Assembly: GCF_015278315.1 (NCBI RefSeq) | Contig: NZ_JADIJE010000011.1 | Location: 62,001 to 126,000 of the forward strand | Reading direction: 5' to 3' | Length of the DNA: 64,000 nt | Origin: Microbacterium ureisolvens | GTDB taxonomy: Bacteria > Actinomycetota > Actinomycetes > Actinomycetales > Microbacteriaceae | Shown here: positions 7,754 through 16,921 of the stretch, piece by piece | Numbering within the stretch: position 1 is the stretch's first letter | How the letters are laid out: the number at the start of each line of letters is the position of its first letter | Notes under the pieces: generated by a model | What the model was told of the DNA's origin: nothing | Database searches by the model: none | The model's input: only the letters and a program-made list of their open reading frames with translations | Translations under genes and position numbers: made by a program

Positions 7754-8998
7754 GTGACCGGATCCGCCGCTGACGAGGCGATCGCCCGCGCCCACCGCGA
7801 AGAGTGGGCGCGGGTGGTCGCCGGCCTCGCCCGCCGCTTCGGCGACCTCGACCTCGCCGAGGACGCGGCTGCCGAGGCGTTCGTGGCCGCCGTGGAGCGG
7901 TGGCCGCAGGACGGGGTGCCCCCGAACCCCGGCGCGTGGCTGACCACGACCGCGGCGCGCAAGGCGATCGACCGGCTGCGGCGTGAGTCGCGTCGCGACG
8001 ACAAGCACAGGGCGGCGCAGATGCTGGTGGACGACACTCCCCCAAGGCCGACGGGACCGGTGGACGACGACCGGCTTCGGCTGGTCTTCACCTGCTGTCA
8101 TCCTGCACTGGCCATGGAGGCTCGGGTGGCACTCACCCTTCGGCTGCTGGGCGGACTCACGGTCGGCGAGATCGCCCATGCCTTCTTCGTGCCCGAGACC
8201 ACCATGGCTCGGCGGATCACCCGCGCGAAGGCCAAGATCGCGGCGACGCGCATCCCCTACCGGGTGCCCTCGGCAGCCGACATCCGCGATCGGATCGCCG
8301 GTGTGCTCGGGGTGGTCTACCTGATCTTCAACGAGGGCTATCTGGCGACCACCGGCGACGACCCGCTGCGGGTGGACCTGACCGACGAGGCGATCCGCCT
8401 CGGCCGGCTCCTGCGCACCCTCCTTCCCGACGAGGGCGAGGCGACGGGCCTGCTCGCACTGATGCTGCTGATCGACGCGCGGCGCAGTGCGCGCGTGTCG
8501 CACTCCGGCGAACTGGTCACGTTGGAGGAGCAGGACCGCGGCGCGTGGAACCGTGAGCTGATCGACGAGGGTCACACCCTGGTGCGGGAACGGATAGCCG
8601 CAGTCGCCGCCGGCGCGCAGCCACCGGGGCGGTACCAGCTGCTCGCCGCGATCAACGCCGTGCACACCGATGCTCCGTCCGCCCGCGACACCGACTGGTC
8701 GCAGATCGTGGCGCTCTACGACCGTCTGGTGGGCATCGATCCGTCGAGCATCGTGCGACTCAATCGCGCCATCGCGGTCGCCGAGCTGGATGGACCGGAC
8801 GTCGCCCTCGCGGAGATCGACCGACTCGGCGAGACGCTGGACGGCTACCACGCGTTCCATGCCGCGCGCGCCGACCTGCTCCGCCGGCTCGGCCGCAGCG
8901 ACGCGTCGCGGTCGGCGTACGACAGAGCCATCCAGCTCGCCGGCAACCCCGCCGAGCGGGCGTACCTCGTCAGGCGCCGCGACCAGCTGGTCTGGTGA
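7754..8998 (+). CDS. ECF42-type RNA polymerase sigma factor with TPR-like C-terminal domain
   Basis: The 414-aa protein has sigma-70 regions 2 and 4 in its first ~190 residues (FGDLDLAEDAAAEAFVAAVE, then LTVGEIAHAFFVPETTMARR). A long C-terminal helical domain with FTCCHPALAMEARVAL and repeat-like segments ending DRAIQLAGNPAERAYLVR follows. This layout and the neighbouring YCII gene define the ECF42 group, which lacks a classical anti-sigma factor. The C-terminal domain is thought to control activity. The start at 7754 (GTG, then TGSAADEAIARAHREEW) follows homologues; GGGAG lies just upstream but with short spacing. An in-frame start at 7673 is also possible. Confidence 0.88.
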   Translation: MTGSAADEAIARAHREEWARVVAGLARRFGDLDLAEDAAAEAFVAAVERWPQDGVPPNPGAWLTTTAARKAIDRLRRESRRDDKHRAAQMLVDDTPPRPTGPVDDDRLRLVFTCCHPALAMEARVALTLRLLGGLTVGEIAHAFFVPETTMARRITRAKAKIAATRIPYRVPSAADIRDRIAGVLGVVYLIFNEGYLATTGDDPLRVDLTDEAIRLGRLLRTLLPDEGEATGLLALMLLIDARRSARVSHSGELVTLEEQDRGAWNRELIDEGHTLVRERIAAVAAGAQPPGRYQLLAAINAVHTDAPSARDTDWSQIVALYDRLVGIDPSSIVRLNRAIAVAELDGPDVALAEIDRLGETLDGYHAFHAARADLLRRLGRSDASRSAYDRAIQLAGNPAERAYLVRRRDQLVW

Positions 8999-9089
8999 CC
9001 CGGCCTCCGCCGGAGCGCCGCAGTCCGTCCTGTCGCACGTCGACGAGGACGGACGGCGGCCGCCGGACCCCACGGATAGGCTCGACCCC

Positions 9090-10316
9090 ATGACCCTCGA
9101 CCTCGAAGCGATCTACGTCGATCTGCACCGGCATCCGGAGCTGTCCTTCCAGGAGACCCGGACGGCAGGGGTGATCGCGCAGCACCTGACAGCGCTCGGC
9201 ATCGAGTTCGAGGAGGGGATCGGCAAGACCGGCATCGCCGCGCGGATCTCCAACGGTGACGGGCCGGTCGTGTGGCTGCGCGCCGACATGGATGCGCTGC
9301 CGGTGCCCGAGCAGACCGGCCTCGAATACGCGAGCACCGCGCGCGGCACCGACCCCGCCGGCAACGACGTGCCGGTGATGCACGCGTGCGGCCACGACAT
9401 GCATGTCACCGCGCTGCTCGGCGCGCTCGAGCGTCTCGTCGCCGCCAAGGACGAATGGTCCGGCACGATCGTCGCCGTCTTCCAGCCCGCCGAGGAGTAC
9501 GGCGCGGGGTCGCAGGCGATGATCGCCGACGGCGTGCTCGACCGCTTCCCGAAGCCCGACATCGTGCTCGGCCAGCACGTCACCCCGCTGCCCGCGGGCA
9601 CCATCGGCGTGCGCAGCGGCACCCAGATGGCGGCATCCGACGGCCTGACCGTCACGCTGCTCGGCCGCGGCGGACACGGCTCGCGCCCGCAGGCGACGAT
9701 CGACCCCGTGGTGATGGCCGCCGCCACCGTCATGCGCCTCCAGACGATCGTCTCGCGCGAGGTCGACCCCCGCGACGTCGCCGTCGTCACCGTCGGCTCG
9801 ATCCACGCGGGTCTGAAGAACAACATCATCCCCGCCGAGGCCAGGCTCGAGCTCAGCCTGCGCTACCCCGACGACGAGGCCCGCAACCGCGTGCTCGAGA
9901 AGGTCGAGCGGATCGTGCGGGCCGAGGCCCAGGCATCCGGAGCCGAGCAGCCGCCCGTGATCGCCGTCGACCACTCGCTCCCTCCCACCATCAACGACGT
10001 CGACGCCACCGCGCGCCTGACCACCGCCTTCGACGCGGCCTTCGGCGAAGGCACCGTCATCGACCCCGGCATGTTCACCGGCAGCGAAGACGTGTCGTGG
10101 TTCGCCCGCGAGGCGGGCGCGCCGCTGGTGTTCTGGTTCTGGGGCGGCGTCGACCCGGCGAAGTTCGCCGAGGCGCTGGCCGCGGGAACCGTCGAGCGCG
10201 ACATCCCGACGAACCACTCGCCGTTCTTCGCGCCGGTCCTCCAGCCCACGCTCGGCCGCGGGGTCGACGCGCTCGTGGTCGCCGCACGCGAGTTCCTGGG
10301 CGCTCCCACGGCCTGA
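9090..10316 (+). CDS. M20 family amidohydrolase
   Basis: The 408-aa enzyme belongs to the M20D amidohydrolases (hippurate/N-acyl-amino-acid hydrolase type), which cleave an acyl group from an amino-acid-like substrate using two metal ions. Seen: DLHRHPELSFQE near the start, the metal-binding HACGHDMH (His98, Cys100, His102), the catalytic PAEEYGAGS with Glu135-Glu136, and a dimerization-domain stretch with RGGHGSRP. It is cytosolic, with no signal peptide. The ATG at 9090 follows a -10 box TAGGCT (9077-9082) by 7 nt, so the mRNA is probably leaderless. The natural substrate is unknown. Confidence 0.93.
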   Translation: MTLDLEAIYVDLHRHPELSFQETRTAGVIAQHLTALGIEFEEGIGKTGIAARISNGDGPVVWLRADMDALPVPEQTGLEYASTARGTDPAGNDVPVMHACGHDMHVTALLGALERLVAAKDEWSGTIVAVFQPAEEYGAGSQAMIADGVLDRFPKPDIVLGQHVTPLPAGTIGVRSGTQMAASDGLTVTLLGRGGHGSRPQATIDPVVMAAATVMRLQTIVSREVDPRDVAVVTVGSIHAGLKNNIIPAEARLELSLRYPDDEARNRVLEKVERIVRAEAQASGAEQPPVIAVDHSLPPTINDVDATARLTTAFDAAFGEGTVIDPGMFTGSEDVSWFAREAGAPLVFWFWGGVDPAKFAEALAAGTVERDIPTNHSPFFAPVLQPTLGRGVDALVVAAREFLGAPTA

Positions 10317-10332
10317 CAGGGGACGGATGCCG

Positions 10333-10422
10333 CGACCCGCGGCGCGCGGCCGACCCGCGGCGCGCGGCCGGCCCGCGGCGCGCGGCCGGCCCGCGGCTCG
10401 TAGCCGGCCCGCGGCTCGCAGC
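10333..10422. repeat. Tandem repeat, five copies of an 18-bp unit
   Basis: The unit CGACCCGCGGCGCGCGGC repeats head to tail at 10333, 10351, 10369, 10387 and 10405, drifting to CGGCCCGCGGCTCGCAGC, then degenerates to about 10440. It fills the gap between the convergent M20 and VanZ-RDD genes, just outside both stop codons. It is nearly pure G/C. The period is a multiple of three, but no gene reads through it. Confidence 0.9.
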
Positions 10423-10448
10423 CGGCCGCGGCCCCGGCCGCCGGAAGC

Positions 10449-11543
10449 CTAGGGCTCGGTCGGATGCCGCGAACACGCGGCATCCGGCTCCTCCCGTTCG
10501 CGGGCGTCCGCGTGGCGCTGGCCGGAGACGAGCCCCGGGAGCCCCCGGTGGCCGTCGGTCGTGAACACCAGCACGATCGAGACCACAGCGAACACGCCCG
10601 CTACGAAACCCCACGCACCGGGCATGGAGCTGAGTACGAGGTAGCCGCCGATGCCGCCGGCCCAGCGGAGGAAGCGGGCGAGGCCGGTCGGAAGGGGTCC
10701 GCCGGCGAAGCGCAGCTGCACCGCGTGGTCGCCGATCGTCGCGCCGGTGGCGAGCGTGACGGCGAGCCACACCACGACGGTCACCATCCCGCCGACCAGA
10801 CTCGCGGCCGAGCCGTCGCGCACCGCGGCGTCGGCGCCGAACAGGTACAGAAGGAGCTGCACTCCGACCACGACCGACATGGTGAGCACCCACGCGGCGA
10901 GCGCATCGCACAGCATGCCGAGGAGGCGGCGGCCGCGGGTGACCGGCTGCGGCAGATCGGCGTCGGGCAGCCGCGGCGATCCCCGGTGGCGGCGCGGTAC
11001 GAGCAGGCCCAGCAGCGAGCCGAGCACCGCGCCCAGCGTGTTGGTGAGCAGGTCGTCGACGTCGAACACCCGGTAGGCGCACGGGTAGAGGCCCCAGACG
11101 CCGGTGTACTGGGTGAGCTCGACGAAGCCCGACAGCACGACGCCGGCGACCACGGCGGTGATGATGCCGCGGCCGCCGAGCACGCGGAGGAATAAGCCGA
11201 GCGGCACGAACAGCAGCACGTTCAGCAGCAGCTGGAGCACCGCGGGGTCGGTCGCCGCCGCCGTCCCGCGGCGTGCGATCGCGCCGCGGATGTCGTCGGC
11301 GATCGCCGTGACGTCGAAGTTGACGCCGGCGCAGCGGATCGAGTCGGGGTCGGGCAGCGGCAGGAGCGTGTAGGTCCAGACCGCCATCACGTAGATCAGG
11401 GCGGCGCCCCACAGCACGAACCTGCCGAAGCCGAAACCGCCGCGCCGACGGTAGCTGAGGGCGACGAAGGGCACGAACAGCAGCACGCCGACGACCACGC
11501 CGAGGGTGATCGCGAGCACGCCGAGGATGATCTGCTCGTCCAC
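10449..11543 (-). CDS. VanZ-RDD fusion membrane protein
   Basis: The 364-aa membrane protein joins an N-terminal VanZ-like domain (about residues 1-190, with the conserved NVLLFVPLG and TQYTGVWG...DVDDLLTNTLGAVLG segments) to an RDD domain (about 205-350, TIGDHAVQLRFAGG). VanZ-like proteins in actinobacteria are linked loosely to envelope stress and glycopeptide tolerance; this copy has no vanHAX neighbours. The GTG at 11543 has GACACT 6 nt upstream, consistent with a leaderless start. An open frame continues 59 codons further upstream but crosses the promoter region of the divergent permease gene. Confidence 0.85.
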   Translation of the reverse strand: MDEQIILGVLAITLGVVVGVLLFVPFVALSYRRRGGFGFGRFVLWGAALIYVMAVWTYTLLPLPDPDSIRCAGVNFDVTAIADDIRGAIARRGTAAATDPAVLQLLLNVLLFVPLGLFLRVLGGRGIITAVVAGVVLSGFVELTQYTGVWGLYPCAYRVFDVDDLLTNTLGAVLGSLLGLLVPRRHRGSPRLPDADLPQPVTRGRRLLGMLCDALAAWVLTMSVVVGVQLLLYLFGADAAVRDGSAASLVGGMVTVVVWLAVTLATGATIGDHAVQLRFAGGPLPTGLARFLRWAGGIGGYLVLSSMPGAWGFVAGVFAVVSIVLVFTTDGHRGLPGLVSGQRHADAREREEPDAACSRHPTEP

Positions 11544-11576
11544 GCTTCGAGTGTCCCAGAGGAGGGCCGCATGGAT

Positions 11577-11623
11577 TTCGTGAGGATGCTCGTCCGGAGG
11601 GGTCCTCACGAACTCCTCACGAG
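11577..11623. promoter_or_regulatory. Inverted repeat overlapping the KimA-like gene promoter
   Basis: TTCGTGAGGA (11577-11586) is inverted as TCCTCACGAA (11603-11612), and TCCTCACGAG follows directly at 11614-11623, abutting the -10 box TAACCT (11624-11629). The sites cover the -35 region, which suggests an operator for an unknown repressor or an activator site. A 5' hairpin is the alternative, but the predicted start of transcription lies downstream of the repeat. Confidence 0.55.
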
Positions 11624-11637
11624 TAACCTGGCCCGCC

Positions 11638-13761
11638 GTGACGAACGAAACCCGGGAGCCGTCGGTCGACGAGGCGCCGATGGCCAAGCGCCTGATCCTC
11701 GGCGACCCCCTCGCGTCCACCGACTCCGAGGAGCACCTGCTGCCGAAGAAGCGGGCGCTGCCGATCTTCGCCTCCGACGCGCTGTCGTCGGTCGCCTACG
11801 CGCCGCAGGAGCTCCTGCTCATCCTGCTGACCGGAGGCCTCGCCTTCCTGGCATTCGCCCCGTGGGTCGCCGCGGCCGTCGTCGTGCTCCTCATCGTCGT
11901 CGTGGTCAGCTACCGGCAGCTCATCAAGGCGTACCCGTCGGGCGGCGGCGACTACGAGGTCGCGCGCAAGAACCTCGGCGAGGTCCCCGGCGTGATCGTC
12001 GCATCGGCGCTGCTCGTGGACTACGTCCTGACCGTCTCGGTGTCGGTCGCCTCAGGCGTCGACAACATCATCTCGGCGCTGCCGGGCCTCAACCCCTTCC
12101 GCGTCGAGCTCGCCGTCGGCTTCGTGATCCTCATCGTCGTCATCAACCTCCGCGGAGTGCGCGAGGCGTCGCGGGCGTTCGCCATTCCGACATACGTCTT
12201 CATCGGGTCGGTGGCCGTCATGATCGTCGTCGGGCTCTTCCAGACGTTCACCGGCAACACGCCCGTGGCCTCCAGCGCCCAGTACGCCGTCGAGGCGCAG
12301 AGCGTCACGCAGGCCGCCGTCATCCTGCTGATCCTGCGCGCGTTCTCGAGCGGCTGCTCCGCCCTCACCGGCGTCGAGGCGGTCTCGAACGGCGTGCAGG
12401 CGTTCCGGCAGCCGAAGGTGCGCAACGCGCAGACGACGCTCGCCCTGATGGGCGGCATCGCCATCCTGCTGTTCGCGGGCCTGACCGCGCTCGCTCTCGT
12501 GTCGGGCGTGCACTACGCCGAGAACCCGTGCGACCTCATCGGGTTCGACTGCGCGAACAACCCGCAGCCGAGCCTCATGGCGCAGGTGTCGTCGGCCGTC
12601 TTCGGCATGAACTCGATCCCGTTCTTCATCGTCCAGGCCGCCACCGCGGTGGTCCTGCTGCTGGCGGCCAACACCGCCTTCAACGGCTTCCCCCTGCTGG
12701 GCTCGGTGCTCGCCCGCGACGGGTACGCGCCGAAGGCCCTCAACACCCGCGGCGACCGGCTCGTGTACTCCAACGGCATGATCGTCCTCGGCCTCGTCGC
12801 CATCGGCGTGCTGATCGTCTACCAGGCGAACCTCACGAACCTCATCCAGCTCTACATCATCGGAGTGTTCACGTCCTTCACGCTCGGCCAGATCGGCATG
12901 ATCCGGCACTGGCGCCGGGGACTGCGCGAGCTCGGGGCACGGCCGGCCGACCAGAAGGGCGGCAAGGCCTTCCGCGACGAGCTCTTCAGCTATCGCAAGG
13001 GACTCGTCATCAACTCGCTCGGCGCCATGATGACGGCATCCGTCCTGATCATCGTCACGATCACGAAGTTCACGCACGGCGCCTGGCTCGTCTTCCTGGC
13101 GATCCCGGTGCTGTCGTTCCTCATGATCGGCGTGCACCGCTACTACCGCGACGTCGAGCACGAGATCGAGATGGACGACAAGACCCACTTCGGGTCGTCG
13201 GGGGACGTCGCCCTCATCCTCGTCAACAAGCTGCAGAAGCCGGTCGTCAAGGCGGTCGACTACGCGCTGGCGGCGAAGCACGACAAGACGTTCGCGGTGC
13301 ACGTCTCGGTGACGAAGGAGGACGCGGCCGCTCTCGAGCAGGAATGGCGCGAGCACCGGATGCCGATCCCGCTGAAGATCATCGAGTCGCCGTACCGCAC
13401 CTACGCGAGCCCGATCGCCGAGTTCGTCAAGAGGTACCGCGAGCAGCACGGGTCCTCCGTGGTCACCGTCTACCTGCCGCAGTACATCGTCGGCCACTGG
13501 TGGGAGTCGCTCCTGCACAACCGGCGCGCGCGTCGCATCGCGCAGCAGCTCATGCTCGTGCACGGGGTCTCGATCACGCTCGTGCCGTGGCTGCTGGACT
13601 CGTCCGAGCTGATCTACGGGCGACGGTCCCGTACCCTCCCCGGCGACGATCGCGCCGGCCGCGGCGCGGCGCCCGAGGTGCACCGCGTGGGCAGGCGTGC
13701 GATGCGGCCGGCGGGTCCGCCGGTGACCGAGGTCGCGGCATCCGAGTCCCCGAAGGCCTGA
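11638..13761 (+). CDS. KimA-like APC-superfamily potassium transporter
   Basis: The 707-aa protein has about twelve transmembrane helices followed by a ~230-residue cytosolic C-terminal domain. The stretch SYRQLIKAYPSGGGDYEVAR and the SDALSSVAYAPQELL helix resemble the K+ importer KimA (high-affinity K+ uptake, driven by protons). The family's C-terminal domain is soluble and, in Bacillus, regulated by c-di-AMP. The GTG at 11638 follows TAACCT by 8 nt, so the mRNA is probably leaderless. It lies 3 kb from a Kdp system. Generic amino-acid permease is the alternative, since APC permeases are often misnamed. Confidence 0.85.
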   Translation: MTNETREPSVDEAPMAKRLILGDPLASTDSEEHLLPKKRALPIFASDALSSVAYAPQELLLILLTGGLAFLAFAPWVAAAVVVLLIVVVVSYRQLIKAYPSGGGDYEVARKNLGEVPGVIVASALLVDYVLTVSVSVASGVDNIISALPGLNPFRVELAVGFVILIVVINLRGVREASRAFAIPTYVFIGSVAVMIVVGLFQTFTGNTPVASSAQYAVEAQSVTQAAVILLILRAFSSGCSALTGVEAVSNGVQAFRQPKVRNAQTTLALMGGIAILLFAGLTALALVSGVHYAENPCDLIGFDCANNPQPSLMAQVSSAVFGMNSIPFFIVQAATAVVLLLAANTAFNGFPLLGSVLARDGYAPKALNTRGDRLVYSNGMIVLGLVAIGVLIVYQANLTNLIQLYIIGVFTSFTLGQIGMIRHWRRGLRELGARPADQKGGKAFRDELFSYRKGLVINSLGAMMTASVLIIVTITKFTHGAWLVFLAIPVLSFLMIGVHRYYRDVEHEIEMDDKTHFGSSGDVALILVNKLQKPVVKAVDYALAAKHDKTFAVHVSVTKEDAAALEQEWREHRMPIPLKIIESPYRTYASPIAEFVKRYREQHGSSVVTVYLPQYIVGHWWESLLHNRRARRIAQQLMLVHGVSITLVPWLLDSSELIYGRRSRTLPGDDRAGRGAAPEVHRVGRRAMRPAGPPVTEVAASESPKA

Positions 13762-13810
13762 TCGCCGCCGCCTGATCGCCGCCGCCTGATCGCCTGGTCA
13801 CCGCTCCGCT

Positions 13811-13863
13811 GAAGTGTCACGACACGCGGCGACCCGCCCCGCGATCCCGCAGTTCGTGACACC
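13811..13863. repeat. Palindromic repeat, copy 1
   Basis: A 53-bp unit bounded by GTGTCACGA and TCGTGACAC (perfect 9-bp inverted ends). It is repeated with a single base change at 13884-13936. The pair lies between the KimA-like gene and sufS, upstream of the sufS -10 box. Confidence 0.88.
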
Positions 13864-13883
13864 CGAGGGCGGCCGCTGCGGGA

Positions 13884-13936
13884 GAAGTGTCACGACGCGC
13901 GGCGACCCGCCCCGCGATCCCGCAGTTCGTGACACC
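13884..13936. repeat. Palindromic repeat, copy 2
   Basis: Second copy of the 53-bp unit at 13811-13863, in the same orientation and separated from it by 20 bp. It differs at one position (GACGCG in place of GACACG), which points to recent duplication or two insertions of one element. Confidence 0.88.
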
Positions 13937-14000
13937 GGAGAGGGCGCCGCCGCCGTGCAGGCATCCAGGCCCCGGGCGGCGGCATCCCGCATACCCTTGA

Positions 14001-15814
<1,814 letters not shown>

Positions 15815-15955
15815 GACCGCGCCGGATCTCTTGATCCGACCCACAAGTGGTGAGGCGACCCGAGGACCTGGCGGCGCCCGCGCCCTGGTGCAAGACTTCG
15901 CACACCACCTGTGCGCCAGCACGCCCGGGGCGGTGGCTTGGACGGGAGGAAGTCC

Positions 15956-16405
15956 ATGCGCAGGCAACTCATCATGGGAGCAGTGGCGGGCCTCGTCGCG
16001 GCGCTCGCGTTCGCGGGCGTGGCACAGGCCGACGACGGGGGCAGGCCGTTCACGGTCACCCTGACGGGTGCGGCCGAGGTGCCCGGTCCCGGCGATCCGG
16101 ATGCGAGCGGCACGGCGTCGCTGCGGCTGAATCCGGGGCAGGGCGAGATCTGCCTCGACATCGAATGGGCGGACATCGACGGAATGGTGACGGCCGGTCA
16201 CATCCACGCGGGTGAGGCCACGGTCGCAGGGCCCGTCGTGGTGCCCCTGTTCGCGGGCGGGCTCGACGGAACCGACAGCGTCAGCGGCTGCGTTGCCGCC
16301 GACCGCGGGCTCATCCTCGACATCATCCGCGACCCGGACGGCTACTACGTCAACGTCCACAGCTCGGTGTTCCCCGCCGGCGCGATCCGGGGGCAGCTGG
16401 GCTAG
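15956..16405 (+). CDS. Secreted CHRD-domain protein
   Basis: The 149-aa protein starts with a Sec signal peptide (MRRQLIMGAVAGLVAALAFA, cleavage near VAQA-DDGG). The rest is one CHRD domain: TVTLTGAAEVPGPGDPDASG near the start, GHIHAGEATVAGPVVVPLF in the middle and FPAGAIRGQLG at the end. The domain was named after chordin; its bacterial role is unknown. The start ATG at 15956 has a strong GGGAGGA site upstream and opens the signal peptide directly. It is probably exported and not anchored. Confidence 0.9.
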   Translation: MRRQLIMGAVAGLVAALAFAGVAQADDGGRPFTVTLTGAAEVPGPGDPDASGTASLRLNPGQGEICLDIEWADIDGMVTAGHIHAGEATVAGPVVVPLFAGGLDGTDSVSGCVAADRGLILDIIRDPDGYYVNVHSSVFPAGAIRGQLG

Positions 16406-16694
16406 CGACTCTCCCTCAGGCAGCTGGGCTCGCGTCGACGAGCTCAGAGTTCTCGTGTGCCCGCGAGCAGGCACCGGAGCGAGGTCGTCTCCCGCGCGAA
16501 GCGAGACGCCGCGCGCGAGCCCTGCGCGCGAGCCTGCGCGCGTCAGGGCCGCGTGAGGGTGAGCACGGCGGGCGTTCGGATTCCGTGAGGACCGCACTGG
16601 CGGGATCGGCCTCCCGGTTGCATCGGATGCACGCCCGCGACTCGCGGGCGGACGCACGGCGCGTGTCGTGCGGCAGCACCCACCGGGAGTTCCT
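16406..16694 (+). other. Leader region of the kdp operon
   Basis: 289 bp without a gene of normal length. A perfect hairpin, CGCCCGCG and CGCGGGCG around a 3-nt loop (16632-16650), lies about 45 nt before the first small ORF. No clear -10 box or known riboswitch was recognised. The KdpE binding site should be here if the operon is controlled in the usual way. Confidence 0.45.
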
Positions 16695-16835
16695 GTGCTC
16701 GATGTCATCTACCTCGCCACGACGATCGCGCTGTTCGCGCTCGTCGGTCTGATCGCGAAGGGAGCGGGAAGACTCGTCGCGAACGCCACCGGTCCCGCGA
16801 ACCGCGGCGCGCAGCGCGGGGAGGATCGGTCATGA
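16695..16835 (+). CDS. Small membrane protein preceding KdpF
   Basis: A 46-residue frame starts at GTG 16695 with GGGAG (16685-16689) at good spacing. Its N-terminus is one hydrophobic helix ([18 protein letters not shown]), followed by a Lys/Arg-rich polar tail. Its stop overlaps the kdpF ATG as ATGA, so it sits in the operon as its first gene. It could be an accessory subunit of the K+ pump, like KdpF, or a leader peptide. It is too short to find by ordinary gene calling. Confidence 0.65.
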   Translation: MLDVIYLATTIALFALVGLIAKGAGRLVANATGPANRGAQRGEDRS

Positions 16836-16921
16836 TCTTCTTCTCGCTCCTGGCCGCGGCGCTCGGGATCGCCGCGATCGCGTACCTCGTCGTCGCCCTC
16901 GTCAAGCCCGAGCGCTTCTGA
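16832..16921 (+). CDS. kdpF: Potassium-transporting ATPase subunit KdpF
   Basis: The 29-residue peptide is a single hydrophobic helix ending in the conserved LVKPERF. KdpF stabilises the KdpFABC complex in the membrane. It starts within the stop codon of the preceding small gene (ATGA) and its own TGA overlaps the kdpA ATG by one base. Because of its length it is easily missed. Confidence 0.92.
   Translation: MIFFSLLAAALGIAAIAYLVVALVKPERF

Noticed and set aside
6380-9091. Long minus-strand frame opposite the MFS, YCII and sigma genes
   Set aside because: It crosses three recognised genes and reads as low-complexity sequence; it is an antisense artefact.
10333-10422. CRISPR-like array
   Set aside because: The 18-bp units are directly tandem with no spacers and no cas gene is near.
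16406-16694. c-di-AMP (ydaO-type) riboswitch in the kdp leader
   Set aside because: kdp operons can carry this riboswitch, but the conserved core sequence was not recognised; only a short GC hairpin was found.
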